DNA from: JALZCH01 sp036387315
GTDB lineage: Bacteria > Acidobacteriota > Blastocatellia > Pyrinomonadales > Pyrinomonadaceae
Direction: 5' to 3'
Assembly (NCBI GenBank): GCA_036387315.1
Contig: DASVTY010000099.1
Location: forward strand, 1 to 64,000
DNA length: 64,000 nt
Numbering within the stretch: position 1 is the first letter of the stretch; each line of letters opens with the position of its first letter. Of the stretch, positions 26,631 to 35,007 are shown piece after piece. The notes beneath the pieces were generated by a model that made no database searches, was not told where the DNA came from, and worked only from the letters and a program-made list of their open reading frames with translations. The translations under genes were made by a program, and so were the position numbers.

Positions 26631-26743
26631 AACTATTTCAGCTTCAGATTTTAATTTTTAATGTTGCGGTTATTCTGCTTAAATTGTTGACATCAAAGCC
26701 TGTGTCTTTTAGTTTCAACTTGAGGCTGGGTTTCATTATAACG

Positions 26744-27238
26744 ATGCAAATGAGAATCATTCAAACCGCCGGAATTTTATTATCAATAGTTTACGCCTTT
26801 TTCATCGTCTGGCTTTACTGGACAGAGCCGAAAACGGTTGCCGAGATTTCGACCAAAGCGACCGTTACGGTCGGCGCTTACGAAATCAATCAGGCAAAAT
26901 TCGACGAAGGCTTGCGGCTTTTCCGCGCTGAAAATTACCGCGCGGCGCGCGAAAACTTTAATCAAGCCGATTCGGAAAAACGCGACGCCAAAACTCAATT
27001 TTACACGGCTTACAGCTTTTACCGCGAAGGCTGGGGCAGAACCTGGAACGACGATAGCCTTTTCCGGCAAGGCGTGGAAACGGCAAATCGCGTCGTCGCG
27101 CTCGACCCGAATTTCAAATCGGACGATGCGGATTTAAAATTAAAAACCGCCGTAGAGTTGAAAACAGAATTGGAACAAGGAGTTGAACGAAGCTGGGACG
27201 ATTTGAATCCGCTGAAAATTTTAAGGGAAAGAAAGTAA
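26744..27238 (+). CDS. Membrane-anchored TPR-like protein
   Basis: 164 residues from ATG at 26744 (a TTG at 26684 is less likely). One membrane helix (about 7-25, GILLSIVYAFFIVWLYW) is followed by a soluble domain with TPR-like helices (FDEGLRLFRAENYRAARENF, then AKTQFYTAYSFYREGWG, then ANRVVALDPNF). Probably a periplasmic-side protein interaction module. It precedes an uncharacterised membrane protein on the same strand by a 105-base gap filled with a repeat hairpin. No named family recognised. Confidence 0.65.
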   Translation: MQMRIIQTAGILLSIVYAFFIVWLYWTEPKTVAEISTKATVTVGAYEINQAKFDEGLRLFRAENYRAARENFNQADSEKRDAKTQFYTAYSFYREGWGRTWNDDSLFRQGVETANRVVALDPNFKSDDADLKLKTAVELKTELEQGVERSWDDLNPLKILRERK

Positions 27239-27243
27239 AGTTT

Positions 27244-27340
27244 GAACCGCCGAAACGCAGAGACGCCGAGAAAATAAAGAGAAAAACAGAAGAAAATCTT
27301 TAAACTCTTTTTCTTGAACCCGGCGTCTCGGCGGTGAAAT
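27244..27340. repeat. Word-repeat hairpin (CCGCC-GAGACGC type)
   Basis: Left arm (27244-27270) built of CCGCCGAAACGCAGAGACGC words; right arm (27321-27335) complementary. The right arm ends GGCGGTGA seven to eight bases before the ATG at 27344 and may act as its ribosome-binding site. The same word recurs at 38937-39048 and 63889-63970. Confidence 0.75.
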
Positions 27341-27343
27341 TTA

Positions 27344-28147
27344 ATGAACATACGCGAAAGAAATTTAGCTGTCTGGCGTTTTCTGTTATTGCCGCTCGTC
27401 TTTTTGACTGTGGCATTGCTCGGCGGTTTGCGGGTTGGTGCGGTACGGCAGAATTTTATTTTTATTCCTCCGCCGCTCGTTTGTTTGATTTTGGCGAGCC
27501 TGTTGATGCTGCTTTTTTTGCGCGGGCGGCTCGTTTTCTTCGGCGATTGGATTTCGCACGATTTTCCGCTGCTGACAAACGCGGCAAACGCCATAACGTT
27601 GCTGACGCTTTTTTTCGCTTCGGCTCAGGCTTTAAATTCCGTGCTGCCGGAAAGCGGTTTTTTGTTCTGGCTGTTTTCGTTCTTTTTTTTGTGGACGCTG
27701 TGGAACAATCTGTTTTCCGAATTCGACGCCAAACGGCTGCTCAGAAGTCTGGCGGTGCTTTTCGGGACGGCTTTTTTGCTCAAACATTTGATTCTCGCGG
27801 CTTTCGCCGCGCCCGAAGAAAGCGGCTGGTACAAATTGATAAACTACATTTTTGAAGGCATTCCGCGCACTGTTTTAGGCATTCCGAATTTTGCCCCGGC
27901 GACCGGCTATATTTCGTTTTTCGCGCTCGCTCTCTACGTTTTAGGTCTCGTCAGCCTTCCGTTTGCGGCAATCGAGCCGATTCAAGAAAACGAAAAAGTG
28001 CGGCGCATCAAACTTGGAAGTCGTGAGTCTGGAGTCGAGAGTCTGGAGTCAAAGGAAACAAATCAGATTCAAGAGTCTGGAGTCAAAAGTCTGAAGTCAA
28101 TAGAAGCAAATTCGACTCAAGACTCTCGACTCCAGACTCCAGACTAA
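27344..28147 (+). CDS. Polytopic membrane protein with repeat-derived C-terminal tail
   Basis: 267 residues with about six transmembrane helices between 10 and 215. No family recognised. A conserved-looking loop reads FEGIPRTVLGIPNF. From about residue 225 the tail is Ser/Glu-rich (ESGVESLESKE, ESGVKSLKS, QDSRLQTPD) and is simply the translation of an AGTCTGGAGTC word-repeat that ends at the stop codon. The original stop was probably near 28017 and the tail was added by repeat insertion (inference). It overlaps the convergent peptidyl-prolyl isomerase gene by four bases. Confidence 0.7.
   Translation: MNIRERNLAVWRFLLLPLVFLTVALLGGLRVGAVRQNFIFIPPPLVCLILASLLMLLFLRGRLVFFGDWISHDFPLLTNAANAITLLTLFFASAQALNSVLPESGFLFWLFSFFFLWTLWNNLFSEFDAKRLLRSLAVLFGTAFLLKHLILAAFAAPEESGWYKLINYIFEGIPRTVLGIPNFAPATGYISFFALALYVLGLVSLPFAAIEPIQENEKVRRIKLGSRESGVESLESKETNQIQESGVKSLKSIEANSTQDSRLQTPD
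28020..28146. repeat. Word-repeat (AGTCTGGAGTC) at the end of a coding region
   Basis: Several AGTCTGGAGTC/AGTCAAAAGTCTG words on the left and GACTCTCGACTCCAGACTCC on the right form opposing arms. The whole structure is translated as a protein tail and includes the stop codon. Confidence 0.8.
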
Positions 28148-29205
28148 CTCTTTTTGTCGTCTTTATAAAGAATCGGCATTATCGCCGTTTCATAGCTTTT
28201 GGCAATTTTAATGTAAGCATCCGTTCGCAGTTTTGCCATATATTTTTTGCGCGCCGCTTCCGAACGTTCCATTGTAATCGCTTGGCGAACCTGATTTTCG
28301 TTAAAGACGGGTGTGGCGGAATCGTTGACGCGCTGGTCAACGCGCAAAATCATCGCGCCTTCGTCCGTTACAATCGGGTCTGAATAACCGCCTGCTTTGA
28401 CATTTTTAATCGCGGTGCCGATTTCCGGGGCTAGCTGCGGAACTTCAAAGCTGCCGACTTTGCCTTTTTCTTTTTGCGAATCGGGGCGCTCGGAATGCTG
28501 CGCGACGAACGCTTCAAAATTGGCTCCGGCGCGAAGCTGTTTGACTAAATCGGCGGCTTTGGTTTTGACCTGATTTACGTCGCGTCCGGCAAAGCTCAGG
28601 AAAATCTCTGAAATTGTGACGGTTTCCGCTTTGCGGAATTTTTCCTTATTTTTTTCAAAATAATCTTTCAACTCTTTCTGCGTTAAACCGTTATAAAGCT
28701 TGCCCTCAACTTCGTATCGAAAGACCAGAGCGGGAATCAGCTCGCGACGCCAGATAGCTTTCAAATCGTCCGGCTCGACGTTTTCAGCGCGAATTTGTTT
28801 ATGAAGCTCTTCAATCGTTTTGATGTTGTAACGCTGCATCAATTGGACAAAACGCTGGTTGATTTCCTGTTCGACTTCATTTTCAAGCGAAAGCTCTTTG
28901 CCTTGCTGCATAATCAGCTCTTCGTTGATCAAATCAACAATTAACTCATTGCGCTTGGCGTTAAACTCGCTGACGAGCTGTTCGCGCGTTTTCCCATCGG
29001 TCTGACCGCGCGCCATAATCGCATCGGCGCGGCTGTTAATCTCGCGGTTGATGCGCGACAAAGTAATCACGCCTTCGTTGACCTGCGCGACGACTTCATC
29101 AACCACGCGCTGTTCGGTTTCCTGCGCTAAACCGGAAAAATTGAATAAAAAAACGGCGGCAAATAAAACTGACAACCGCACAAAAGCAGTTTTGGAAAAT
29201 CTCAC
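28144..29205 (-). CDS. Exported SurA-like parvulin peptidyl-prolyl isomerase
   Basis: 353 residues, signal peptide about 1-27 (NFSGLAQ-ETE). A SurA-N-like helical chaperone region (about 35-160: VDEVVAQVNEGVITLSRIN, then LVSEFNAKRNELIVDLINEEL) precedes one parvulin domain (about 195-295: ISEIFLSFAG, FEAFVAQHSERPDSQKEKG, VGSFEVPQLAPEI, AGGYSDPIVTDEGAMILRV). It should assist folding of outer-membrane proteins such as the TonB receptors, in the periplasm. E. coli SurA has two parvulin domains; this has one. mfd lies upstream on the same strand, separated by a word-repeat. Confidence 0.88.
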   Translation of the reverse strand: MRFSKTAFVRLSVLFAAVFLFNFSGLAQETEQRVVDEVVAQVNEGVITLSRINREINSRADAIMARGQTDGKTREQLVSEFNAKRNELIVDLINEELIMQQGKELSLENEVEQEINQRFVQLMQRYNIKTIEELHKQIRAENVEPDDLKAIWRRELIPALVFRYEVEGKLYNGLTQKELKDYFEKNKEKFRKAETVTISEIFLSFAGRDVNQVKTKAADLVKQLRAGANFEAFVAQHSERPDSQKEKGKVGSFEVPQLAPEIGTAIKNVKAGGYSDPIVTDEGAMILRVDQRVNDSATPVFNENQVRQAITMERSEAARKKYMAKLRTDAYIKIAKSYETAIMPILYKDDKKS

Positions 29206-29221
29206 TTTGTAACTCCTATTT

Positions 29222-29345
29222 TTAGTAATTGGTAATTGGTAATAAGTAATTAGTAATTAGTAATTAGTATGATTGCAGGAATTGTTCTGCTCGATTTGCG
29301 AAATTTATTATTGCTTATTGCTGATTACTAATTACTGATTACTTT
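29222..29345. repeat. Word-repeat hairpin (TAATTAGT / GGTAATT)
   Basis: Tandem AATTGGT and AATTAGT words at 29224-29268 face TTACTAATTACTGATTAC at 29325-29343. The structure fills the mfd to ppi gap and touches the mfd stop codon. Confidence 0.8.
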
Positions 29346-32300
29346 ACCCGTTAGAACGAATTTCGTGCAAGATTTGACGCGCCGAATCGAGAATTTGTTG
29401 GCTTTCGTTTGCGGAATTTATCGGAATTCTTAAAACCCCGTTCGGCGAAAAACCGATGCCTTCGCCGGAATTAACCAAATCCATCAATTTTTCCGGTTCA
29501 ACCATTGCGCGTTCCGACAATTTAAAAGCGATTCCCTGCGGCGTTTTATCAATCGAAAGCACGCGCATTTCTTCTGCAAGACGACGAAGTTTGGCATAAT
29601 TAAAAAGATTTTCGACCGATTCCGGCGCGCGCCCGTAACGATCCTGGATTTCGGCAAAAAGTTTATTTAAAACGTCTTCCGAATTTGCCGATGAAATGCG
29701 TTTGTAAGTTCTCAGACGCTGCGACATATCGGCGATATAATCGGTCGGAATCGAAACGTCAACGCCCAAGTTAATCGAAACGCTGGCTTCGTCCTCAATT
29801 TCGTCGCCGCGAATTTCGGCGACCGTGCGTTCGAGCATTCTGGTGTACAAATCAAAACCGAGCGCGTCCAAATGCCCCGATTGCTCGCCGCCGAGCATAT
29901 TTCCCGCTCCGCGCAATTCCAAATCGAGCGCGGCGATTCTGAAACCCGCGCCCAGATCGGAAAATTCACGAATTGCAGAAAGACGACGACGCGCAATCGG
30001 CGTTAGCGTTAGCTCGCCCGGAATCAACAAATAAGCGTAAGCGCGGCGATTTGAGCGCCCGACGCGACCTCGCAGTTGATAAAGCTGTGATAAACCGTAA
30101 TTATCGGCGCGGTTGATGATAATTGTATTCGCTCGCGGAATGTCAATGCCGTTTTCGATAATCGTCGTGGCGACCAGAACGTCGAATTTATAATCAACAA
30201 AATCGAGCATCGCCGTTTCCATTTCCTGTTCGTTCATTTGCCCGTGAGCGACGATAATTCTGGCTTCCGGCACGATTTTTTTGATCAAAGCGGCGATTGA
30301 TTGGATTGTCTCGACGCGGTTGTGAATAAAAAAGACTTGCCCTTGTCGTGACATTTCCAATTCAATCGCCGATTTAATCACCGAATCGGAAAACTGGACG
30401 ACCTGCGTGTTAATCGCCAGACGGTCGCGCGGCGCGGTTTCAATCACAGACATATCGCGCATTCCGGTCAAAGCCATATTTAAAGTGCGCGGAATCGGAG
30501 TTGCCGAAAGCGTCAAAACGTCAACTTTCTTTTTAAGCTGCTTCAAACGCTCTTTGTGAGCGACGCCGAAACGCTGTTCTTCGTCAACAACCACCAGCCC
30601 TAAATTCGGAATCACGACATCTTTCGACAAAATCCGGTGCGTCCCGATAATGATGTCAACCGCGCCGGATTCGAGTTTTTTGACGGCTTCTTTTTGCTCT
30701 TTAGGCGAGCGGAAACGCGATAAAAGCTCAACCGTGATTGGAAATGCCGCAAAGCGTTTTTTGAAAGTTTCGTAATGCTGATACGCCAAAACGGTGGTCG
30801 GAGTTAAAACCGCGACTTGTTTTGAATCCATGGCGGCTTTAAAAGCGGCGCGCATCGCCACTTCGGTTTTGCCGAAACCGACATCGCCGCAGAGCAATCT
30901 GTCCATCGGCGTCGTCGCTTCCATATCTTTTTTGACATCTTCGACCGAAGCCGCTTGATCTACGGTTAATTCGTACGGAAAAGCGTTCTCAAACTCGTCC
31001 TGCCAGGGCGAATCGGCGGCAAAAGCGTAGCCTTGAACTAGTTTTCTTTCGGCGTAAAGCCGCAAAAGCTCGTCCGCCATATCGCGCATCGCGCGTTTGG
31101 CTTTGGCTTTTTTGGCTTGCCAGCCGATTCCGCCCAATTTATCGAGATTAGGCGTCTGCGCTTCGGCGCTCGAAAAACGCGAAACCAGATCGAGCCGCTC
31201 GACCGGAACATACAACTTGGCGTTATCGGCGTAAGTGACGAGCATAAACTCAACGCTCTGCTCGCCCATTTGCAGCGCATTCAGACCTTCAAAACGCCCG
31301 ATTCCGTGATCAACGTGAACGACAAAATCGCCCGGTTTCAAATCCCGGAAATCCGACAGAAACGCGCCGGTTCTATCTTTTTGACTTTTGCCTTTCGACT
31401 TTTGCTTTTCAGCCTTGTTTCTCTGCTGCTGCGCCTGAAATTCGGGATGTACCTGATATTTTTCGATTTCGTCGAAAAGATCGGCTTCTGTATGAACGAT
31501 TAAATTGGCAACGGGAAGCTCAAAACCGGAACTTAGATTTCCGAGCGCAAACGAATCAGACGATAAATTAACTTCAGATTCGCGCAAAAGCTCGCTGACG
31601 CGCTCGCGCATTCCGCTCGTTTGCAAAACGAAAATCGTTCGCTGCTCGTTGCTCGTCGTTCGCTGCTGACTGCGTTTTAAATCGCTTGCCAATTCGCTGA
31701 TTCGATTGTGATAACGGCGCGCGGCGCGGGAAATGATTTCGATTTCGGCTGCTTTTTCGGCAGTTGAAAAAAGAAATAAAGGTTTTGCAGCCTGAGATTT
31801 TATATTCGGAATTTGAATTTGCGGATTTTCATTTTCAAACGCCAGACTTTCATCAGTCGCGGCTGCGGCGCGTCCCAAAGCGCGAAGCTCTAATCGCTGT
31901 TTTCCGCCGACTAGCTCGCGCAATTCATCCGGCGTCAAAAACAACTCGTTCGGCAGCAAGCCTAATTCGTCGGCTCGGTTTGTTTCCTCAAAACTGTTTT
32001 CCAAATTCTGGTAAAACGAGCCGAGATATTTTTCGACGCTTGCCGGTTCATCAAAAATTAAAACGGCGTCTTTGGGTAAATAATCGAAAGCCGCGCCTTT
32101 GCGTTCGTGTAAAACCGGAAGCAGAAACTCCCAACCGGAAAAAGATTCGCCTTCATCGGCAAACTGCGTGCGATCCGCCAAAGCGCGGGCAAAGCGTTCG
32201 TCCGAAAATCTTTCGCGCGCGAAAAACGCCCAGTCCCGGAAATCCTGCGGCAAAGCGGCAAACTCGCGCATCGGCGCAAAGGAGATTTCTTTTAGTTGTT

Positions 32301-33033
32301 GGGTTGAAAGCTGAGTTTCCGGGTCGAACTCACGAATCGAATCAACCGTGTCGCCCCAAAATTCGACGCGCACGGGCAATTCGCAATCGGGCGACCAAAC
32401 ATCAACAATTCCGCCGCGCGAAGAAAATTGCCCGACGCCAGCAACGGGTTCTTCGCGGACATAGCCGCAAGCGACGAGCTTTTCGATTAATTCTTCGGGC
32501 GGAAAATCTTCTTCGCGCCGAAGATATGCGCCCAAATTTCTTAACTCTTCGGGCGCAACAGTTTTCGCGACAAGCGCGCGAGCCGTCAAAAGCAAAAAAT
32601 CCGGCACCGTTTGCGTCAGCCGCCAGAGCGTCAAAGCGCGCTGCTCCAAAGTTTCCGCGTGCGGCGAAACTCCGGCATACGGATCGGCGTCGGACGAAGG
32701 CAATATTAAAATTTGTTCGTTGTTCGTTGTTCGTCGTTCGTTGTTAGATTTTTCCTGTAACGAACGACGAACGACGAACGACTGACTAAAAAAACAAAGA
32801 TCACCGTTCCAATCTTCCAAATCTTTGTTTGTTTCGGAGACGACGACAAAAGTCTTTCCGGTTTCTTTTTGTAATGCGGCTAAAACGCAGGCTTTCGCCG
32901 CTCCGCTCGTTAACCCTGCAAGCGAAACAATCGGCGAGCCGCGCCGGATTTCATCGAACAAACGACGAAATTCTTCGCTCGCTGCGATGCGCTCGAAAAC
33001 GTCGGCTTGTTTGATTTCAGTCGCGCTGCTCAT
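29344..33033 (-). CDS. mfd: Transcription-repair coupling factor
   Basis: 1229 residues. UvrB-like N-domain, then the RNA-polymerase-interacting domain (DLKPGDFVVHVDHGIGRFEGL), and an SF2 translocase with LCGDVGFGKTEVAMRAAFKA (Walker A), VVDEEQRFG (DEEQ box), LTLSATPIPRTL, ATTIIENGIDIPRANT and QLRGRVGRSNR. A C-terminal TRCF domain follows. It releases stalled RNA polymerase and recruits UvrA. Three in-frame low-complexity inserts, at residues about 84-107, 452-470 and 540-555, are translations of word-repeats. They fall in loops outside the helicase motifs, so the enzyme is probably functional. Most homologues are 1100-1180 residues. Confidence 0.96.
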   Translation of the reverse strand: MSSATEIKQADVFERIAASEEFRRLFDEIRRGSPIVSLAGLTSGAAKACVLAALQKETGKTFVVVSETNKDLEDWNGDLCFFSQSFVVRRSLQEKSNNERRTTNNEQILILPSSDADPYAGVSPHAETLEQRALTLWRLTQTVPDFLLLTARALVAKTVAPEELRNLGAYLRREEDFPPEELIEKLVACGYVREEPVAGVGQFSSRGGIVDVWSPDCELPVRVEFWGDTVDSIREFDPETQLSTQQLKEISFAPMREFAALPQDFRDWAFFARERFSDERFARALADRTQFADEGESFSGWEFLLPVLHERKGAAFDYLPKDAVLIFDEPASVEKYLGSFYQNLENSFEETNRADELGLLPNELFLTPDELRELVGGKQRLELRALGRAAAATDESLAFENENPQIQIPNIKSQAAKPLFLFSTAEKAAEIEIISRAARRYHNRISELASDLKRSQQRTTSNEQRTIFVLQTSGMRERVSELLRESEVNLSSDSFALGNLSSGFELPVANLIVHTEADLFDEIEKYQVHPEFQAQQQRNKAEKQKSKGKSQKDRTGAFLSDFRDLKPGDFVVHVDHGIGRFEGLNALQMGEQSVEFMLVTYADNAKLYVPVERLDLVSRFSSAEAQTPNLDKLGGIGWQAKKAKAKRAMRDMADELLRLYAERKLVQGYAFAADSPWQDEFENAFPYELTVDQAASVEDVKKDMEATTPMDRLLCGDVGFGKTEVAMRAAFKAAMDSKQVAVLTPTTVLAYQHYETFKKRFAAFPITVELLSRFRSPKEQKEAVKKLESGAVDIIIGTHRILSKDVVIPNLGLVVVDEEQRFGVAHKERLKQLKKKVDVLTLSATPIPRTLNMALTGMRDMSVIETAPRDRLAINTQVVQFSDSVIKSAIELEMSRQGQVFFIHNRVETIQSIAALIKKIVPEARIIVAHGQMNEQEMETAMLDFVDYKFDVLVATTIIENGIDIPRANTIIINRADNYGLSQLYQLRGRVGRSNRRAYAYLLIPGELTLTPIARRRLSAIREFSDLGAGFRIAALDLELRGAGNMLGGEQSGHLDALGFDLYTRMLERTVAEIRGDEIEDEASVSINLGVDVSIPTDYIADMSQRLRTYKRISSANSEDVLNKLFAEIQDRYGRAPESVENLFNYAKLRRLAEEMRVLSIDKTPQGIAFKLSERAMVEPEKLMDLVNSGEGIGFSPNGVLRIPINSANESQQILDSARQILHEIRSNG
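31376..31415. repeat. In-frame AAAAGTC-type word-repeat inside mfd
   Basis: TTTTTGACTTTTGCC then TTTCGACTTTTGC copies encode the Lys/Gln/Ser-rich stretch EKQKSKGKSQKD just before the RNA-polymerase-binding domain. Confidence 0.65.
31630..31677. repeat. In-frame CGTTCGCTGCTCGTT word-repeat inside mfd
   Basis: Repeats of GTTCGCTGCTCGTTGCTCG encode RSQQRTTSNEQRT. The peptide matches that of the insert at 32707-32785, showing two copies of one word family in the same gene. Confidence 0.7.
32707..32785. repeat. In-frame GTTCGTTGTTCGTCGTTC word-repeat hairpin inside mfd
   Basis: Two opposing arms (GTTCGTTGTTCGTCGTTC and ACGAACGACGAACGACG) around a short centre encode residues about 84-107 (RRSLQEKSNNERRTTNNEQ) between strands that are adjacent in ordinary Mfd. 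The same word forms the intergenic repeat at 34933-35004. Confidence 0.8.
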
Positions 33034-33120
33034 TTGCTTTTAAACAAAAGTTTGCCACAAAAAGACGGCGAATGAACAGCGCTGTATTATTTATTTGCTA
33101 GGAAGTTAATTAAAAGGGCA

Positions 33121-33200
33121 AACTGTCAACTATCAACTATCAACTATCAACTATTGCTCAGAAAACCTTTGTTTAATTGCAAGACAGTTGATAGTTACGT
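33121..33200. repeat. Word-repeat hairpin (CAACTAT)
   Basis: Four to five tandem CAACTAT words (33127-33154) face ACAGTTGATAGTTAC (33184-33198). It lies in the 240-base gap between the MFS stop and the mfd start; nothing else is seen there. Confidence 0.8.
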
Positions 33201-33273
33201 TGATTTTCGCAATTTTGAAACTTTTAGTTTAGCAGTGTGGCGATAAAAATCGCCGTAACTTCTTGAGAATTTC

Positions 33274-34521
33274 TTAAATCGTTTGTTGATTCATACTGCG
33301 GCTACCGAGCCACAAACAAACGGCGCTCAACAGGCACGAAATCGGGCAAACGAGCAGCGCATAACGCAGCATCGCCGGATTTTGGGTCGCGCCGAAGCGG
33401 TCGCTTAAAAACCCGATTAAATTCGAGCCAAAGAAATAAGCCGCAATGTTAACCGCGAAAAAATAAATTGCCACGCCCAGACCGCGCAGATTAACACCAG
33501 CGATTTCGGTCACATCAGCCGCCGCCGCTCCGAGCCAACCGAGAGCCGCAGCCAGCAGAACGAAATTTGCCAGCAAGATCAAATAAACGTTGTCCGTAAA
33601 AATCAACAAAACCCAGAACGGAACGGAGATGAGCGAAAGCAGCGCGCCGTAAAGCATTCGCCCGCCGCGTTGTCGTTTGCGAAACAAATCGGCTAGCGCG
33701 CCGCCGAACAGCGTCGCCGGGATTCCCGCGATTAAAGTTAAAACGCCGCCCCAAAATCCGATTGTCACGAGATCAAATTTATGCAATCTAAAATAAAACG
33801 TCGCGCCCCAAATCGAAAGATTGTTTGTCGCCAAACCAAGTAGAGCGTATCCGAGACAAAGCAGAACAAAACTTTTGTTTGATAAAAGTTTGCGCCAATC
33901 CGCACTCGAATAGTTAGCGTCGTTTGCCGAAGCGTTGGCGTTTCTTACGGGTTCGCGGAGCAGAAAAACCAGAACGGCGAAAACGATGCCGGGGAAACCG
34001 ACAATCATAAACGCTTCGCGCCAGCCGATCTGGCTCAAATAACCGCCGAGCAAAGCCGCAAGTCCCGCGCCAATTGCGATTCCCATTGAATAAATGCTCG
34101 TCACGGTCGCGCGTTTTGAAGGCGGAAAATAATCGCTCAAAAGCGAAATCGCCGCCGGTCCGAGAGTCGCTTCGCCGACTCCGACGCCGACGCGACACAA
34201 AAAAATCGTCCAGAAATCCCACGCAAAAGCCGTCAAACCGGAAAACAAGCTCCAAACAGCCACGCCGATTGCGATTATTTTCGTCCGCGAGCCTTTGTCG
34301 GCAATTCGCCCGAACGGAATTCCGAGCAGCGTGTAAAAAATCACGAACGAAGTTGTTCCGAGCAGCGCGAGCTGCGTGTCGGAAAACGACATTTCCTTTT
34401 TAATTAAAGGAAAAAGAATGTAAATAATCGTGCGGTCGAGAAAATTCAAAACGTACACGACCATCAGCAGCGCAAGCGCGTACCAAGCATAACCGGAGGC
34501 TTTTTCGGAAATTTGCTTCAT
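33274..34521 (-). CDS. Major facilitator superfamily transporter, spinster-like
   Basis: 415 residues from ATG at 34521 (the in-frame extension to 34590 overlaps the upstream gene and is unlikely). Twelve hydrophobic helices. The first helix and loop YVLNFLDRTIIYILFPLIKKEM and the loop GRIADKGSRTKI match the MFS motif-A region of spinster-like carriers. Such proteins export lipids or organic anions (family knowledge). It starts five bases after the MaoC gene stop, so it is transcribed with the fatty-acyl genes upstream and may export or import their product (inference). Confidence 0.85.
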   Translation of the reverse strand: MKQISEKASGYAWYALALLMVVYVLNFLDRTIIYILFPLIKKEMSFSDTQLALLGTTSFVIFYTLLGIPFGRIADKGSRTKIIAIGVAVWSLFSGLTAFAWDFWTIFLCRVGVGVGEATLGPAAISLLSDYFPPSKRATVTSIYSMGIAIGAGLAALLGGYLSQIGWREAFMIVGFPGIVFAVLVFLLREPVRNANASANDANYSSADWRKLLSNKSFVLLCLGYALLGLATNNLSIWGATFYFRLHKFDLVTIGFWGGVLTLIAGIPATLFGGALADLFRKRQRGGRMLYGALLSLISVPFWVLLIFTDNVYLILLANFVLLAAALGWLGAAAADVTEIAGVNLRGLGVAIYFFAVNIAAYFFGSNLIGFLSDRFGATQNPAMLRYALLVCPISCLLSAVCLWLGSRSMNQQTI

Positions 34522-34526
34522 TCGAT

Positions 34527-34928
34527 TTATTGAAGAATCATAACCACGGCTTCGCCTTTGACAACCGTTTCGCCTGTTTGTTTTGTGCAAACGGTTTCGA
34601 GGGTGACAATCGGTTTATCCTCGCGGATGTCGGCGACGGTCGCCGTCGCGGTAACGGTATCGTCAATAAAAACCGGCGCGACAAATTTCAAAGTTTGCGA
34701 CAGATAAACGATTTTGCGCTCTTTAAATTCGTAACCGAGAACGGCTGAAATCAAAGCTCCCGAAATCATTCCATGCGCGATGCGTTGCCCGAAACGAGTA
34801 GTTTTCGCAAACTCTTCGTCAATGTGAATCGGGTTGTAATCGCCCGACAACTCGGCAAATGCGCGCACAACCGAATCAGTAATTTGTTTGCTGGTCGAAA
34901 ATTGATCGCCTATTTTTAAATCCATCAT
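34527..34928 (-). CDS. MaoC-like (R)-specific enoyl-CoA hydratase
   Basis: 133 residues from ATG at 34928; an in-frame ATG at 34958 only adds word-repeat residues. A hot-dog fold with the hydratase motif is visible: Asp30 and His35 in LSGDYNPIHIDEEFA, followed by RIAHGM. It hydrates trans-2-enoyl-CoA to (R)-3-hydroxyacyl-CoA, linking beta-oxidation to other lipid or PHA pathways. Its neighbours, an acyl-CoA ligase and KAS III-like protein, fit fatty-acyl metabolism. Cytosolic. Followed immediately by the MFS transporter. Confidence 0.88.
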   Translation of the reverse strand: MMDLKIGDQFSTSKQITDSVVRAFAELSGDYNPIHIDEEFAKTTRFGQRIAHGMISGALISAVLGYEFKERKIVYLSQTLKFVAPVFIDDTVTATATVADIREDKPIVTLETVCTKQTGETVVKGEAVVMILQ

Positions 34929-34932
34929 TTTG

Positions 34933-35004
34933 TTGGTCGTTCGTCGCTCATCGCTCATCGTAGATTGCTTTTTGCAACGAACAACGAACGACGAACAACG
35001 AACA
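34933..35004. repeat. Word-repeat hairpin (GTCGTTCGTCG / CGAACAACGAACGACG)
   Basis: Left arm GTCGTTCGTCGCTCATCG and right arm of tandem AACGAACGACGAAC words. It extends the apparent reading frame of the MaoC gene upstream with junk residues (MSDERRTTNK). Confidence 0.75.
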
Positions 35005-35007
35005 AAC

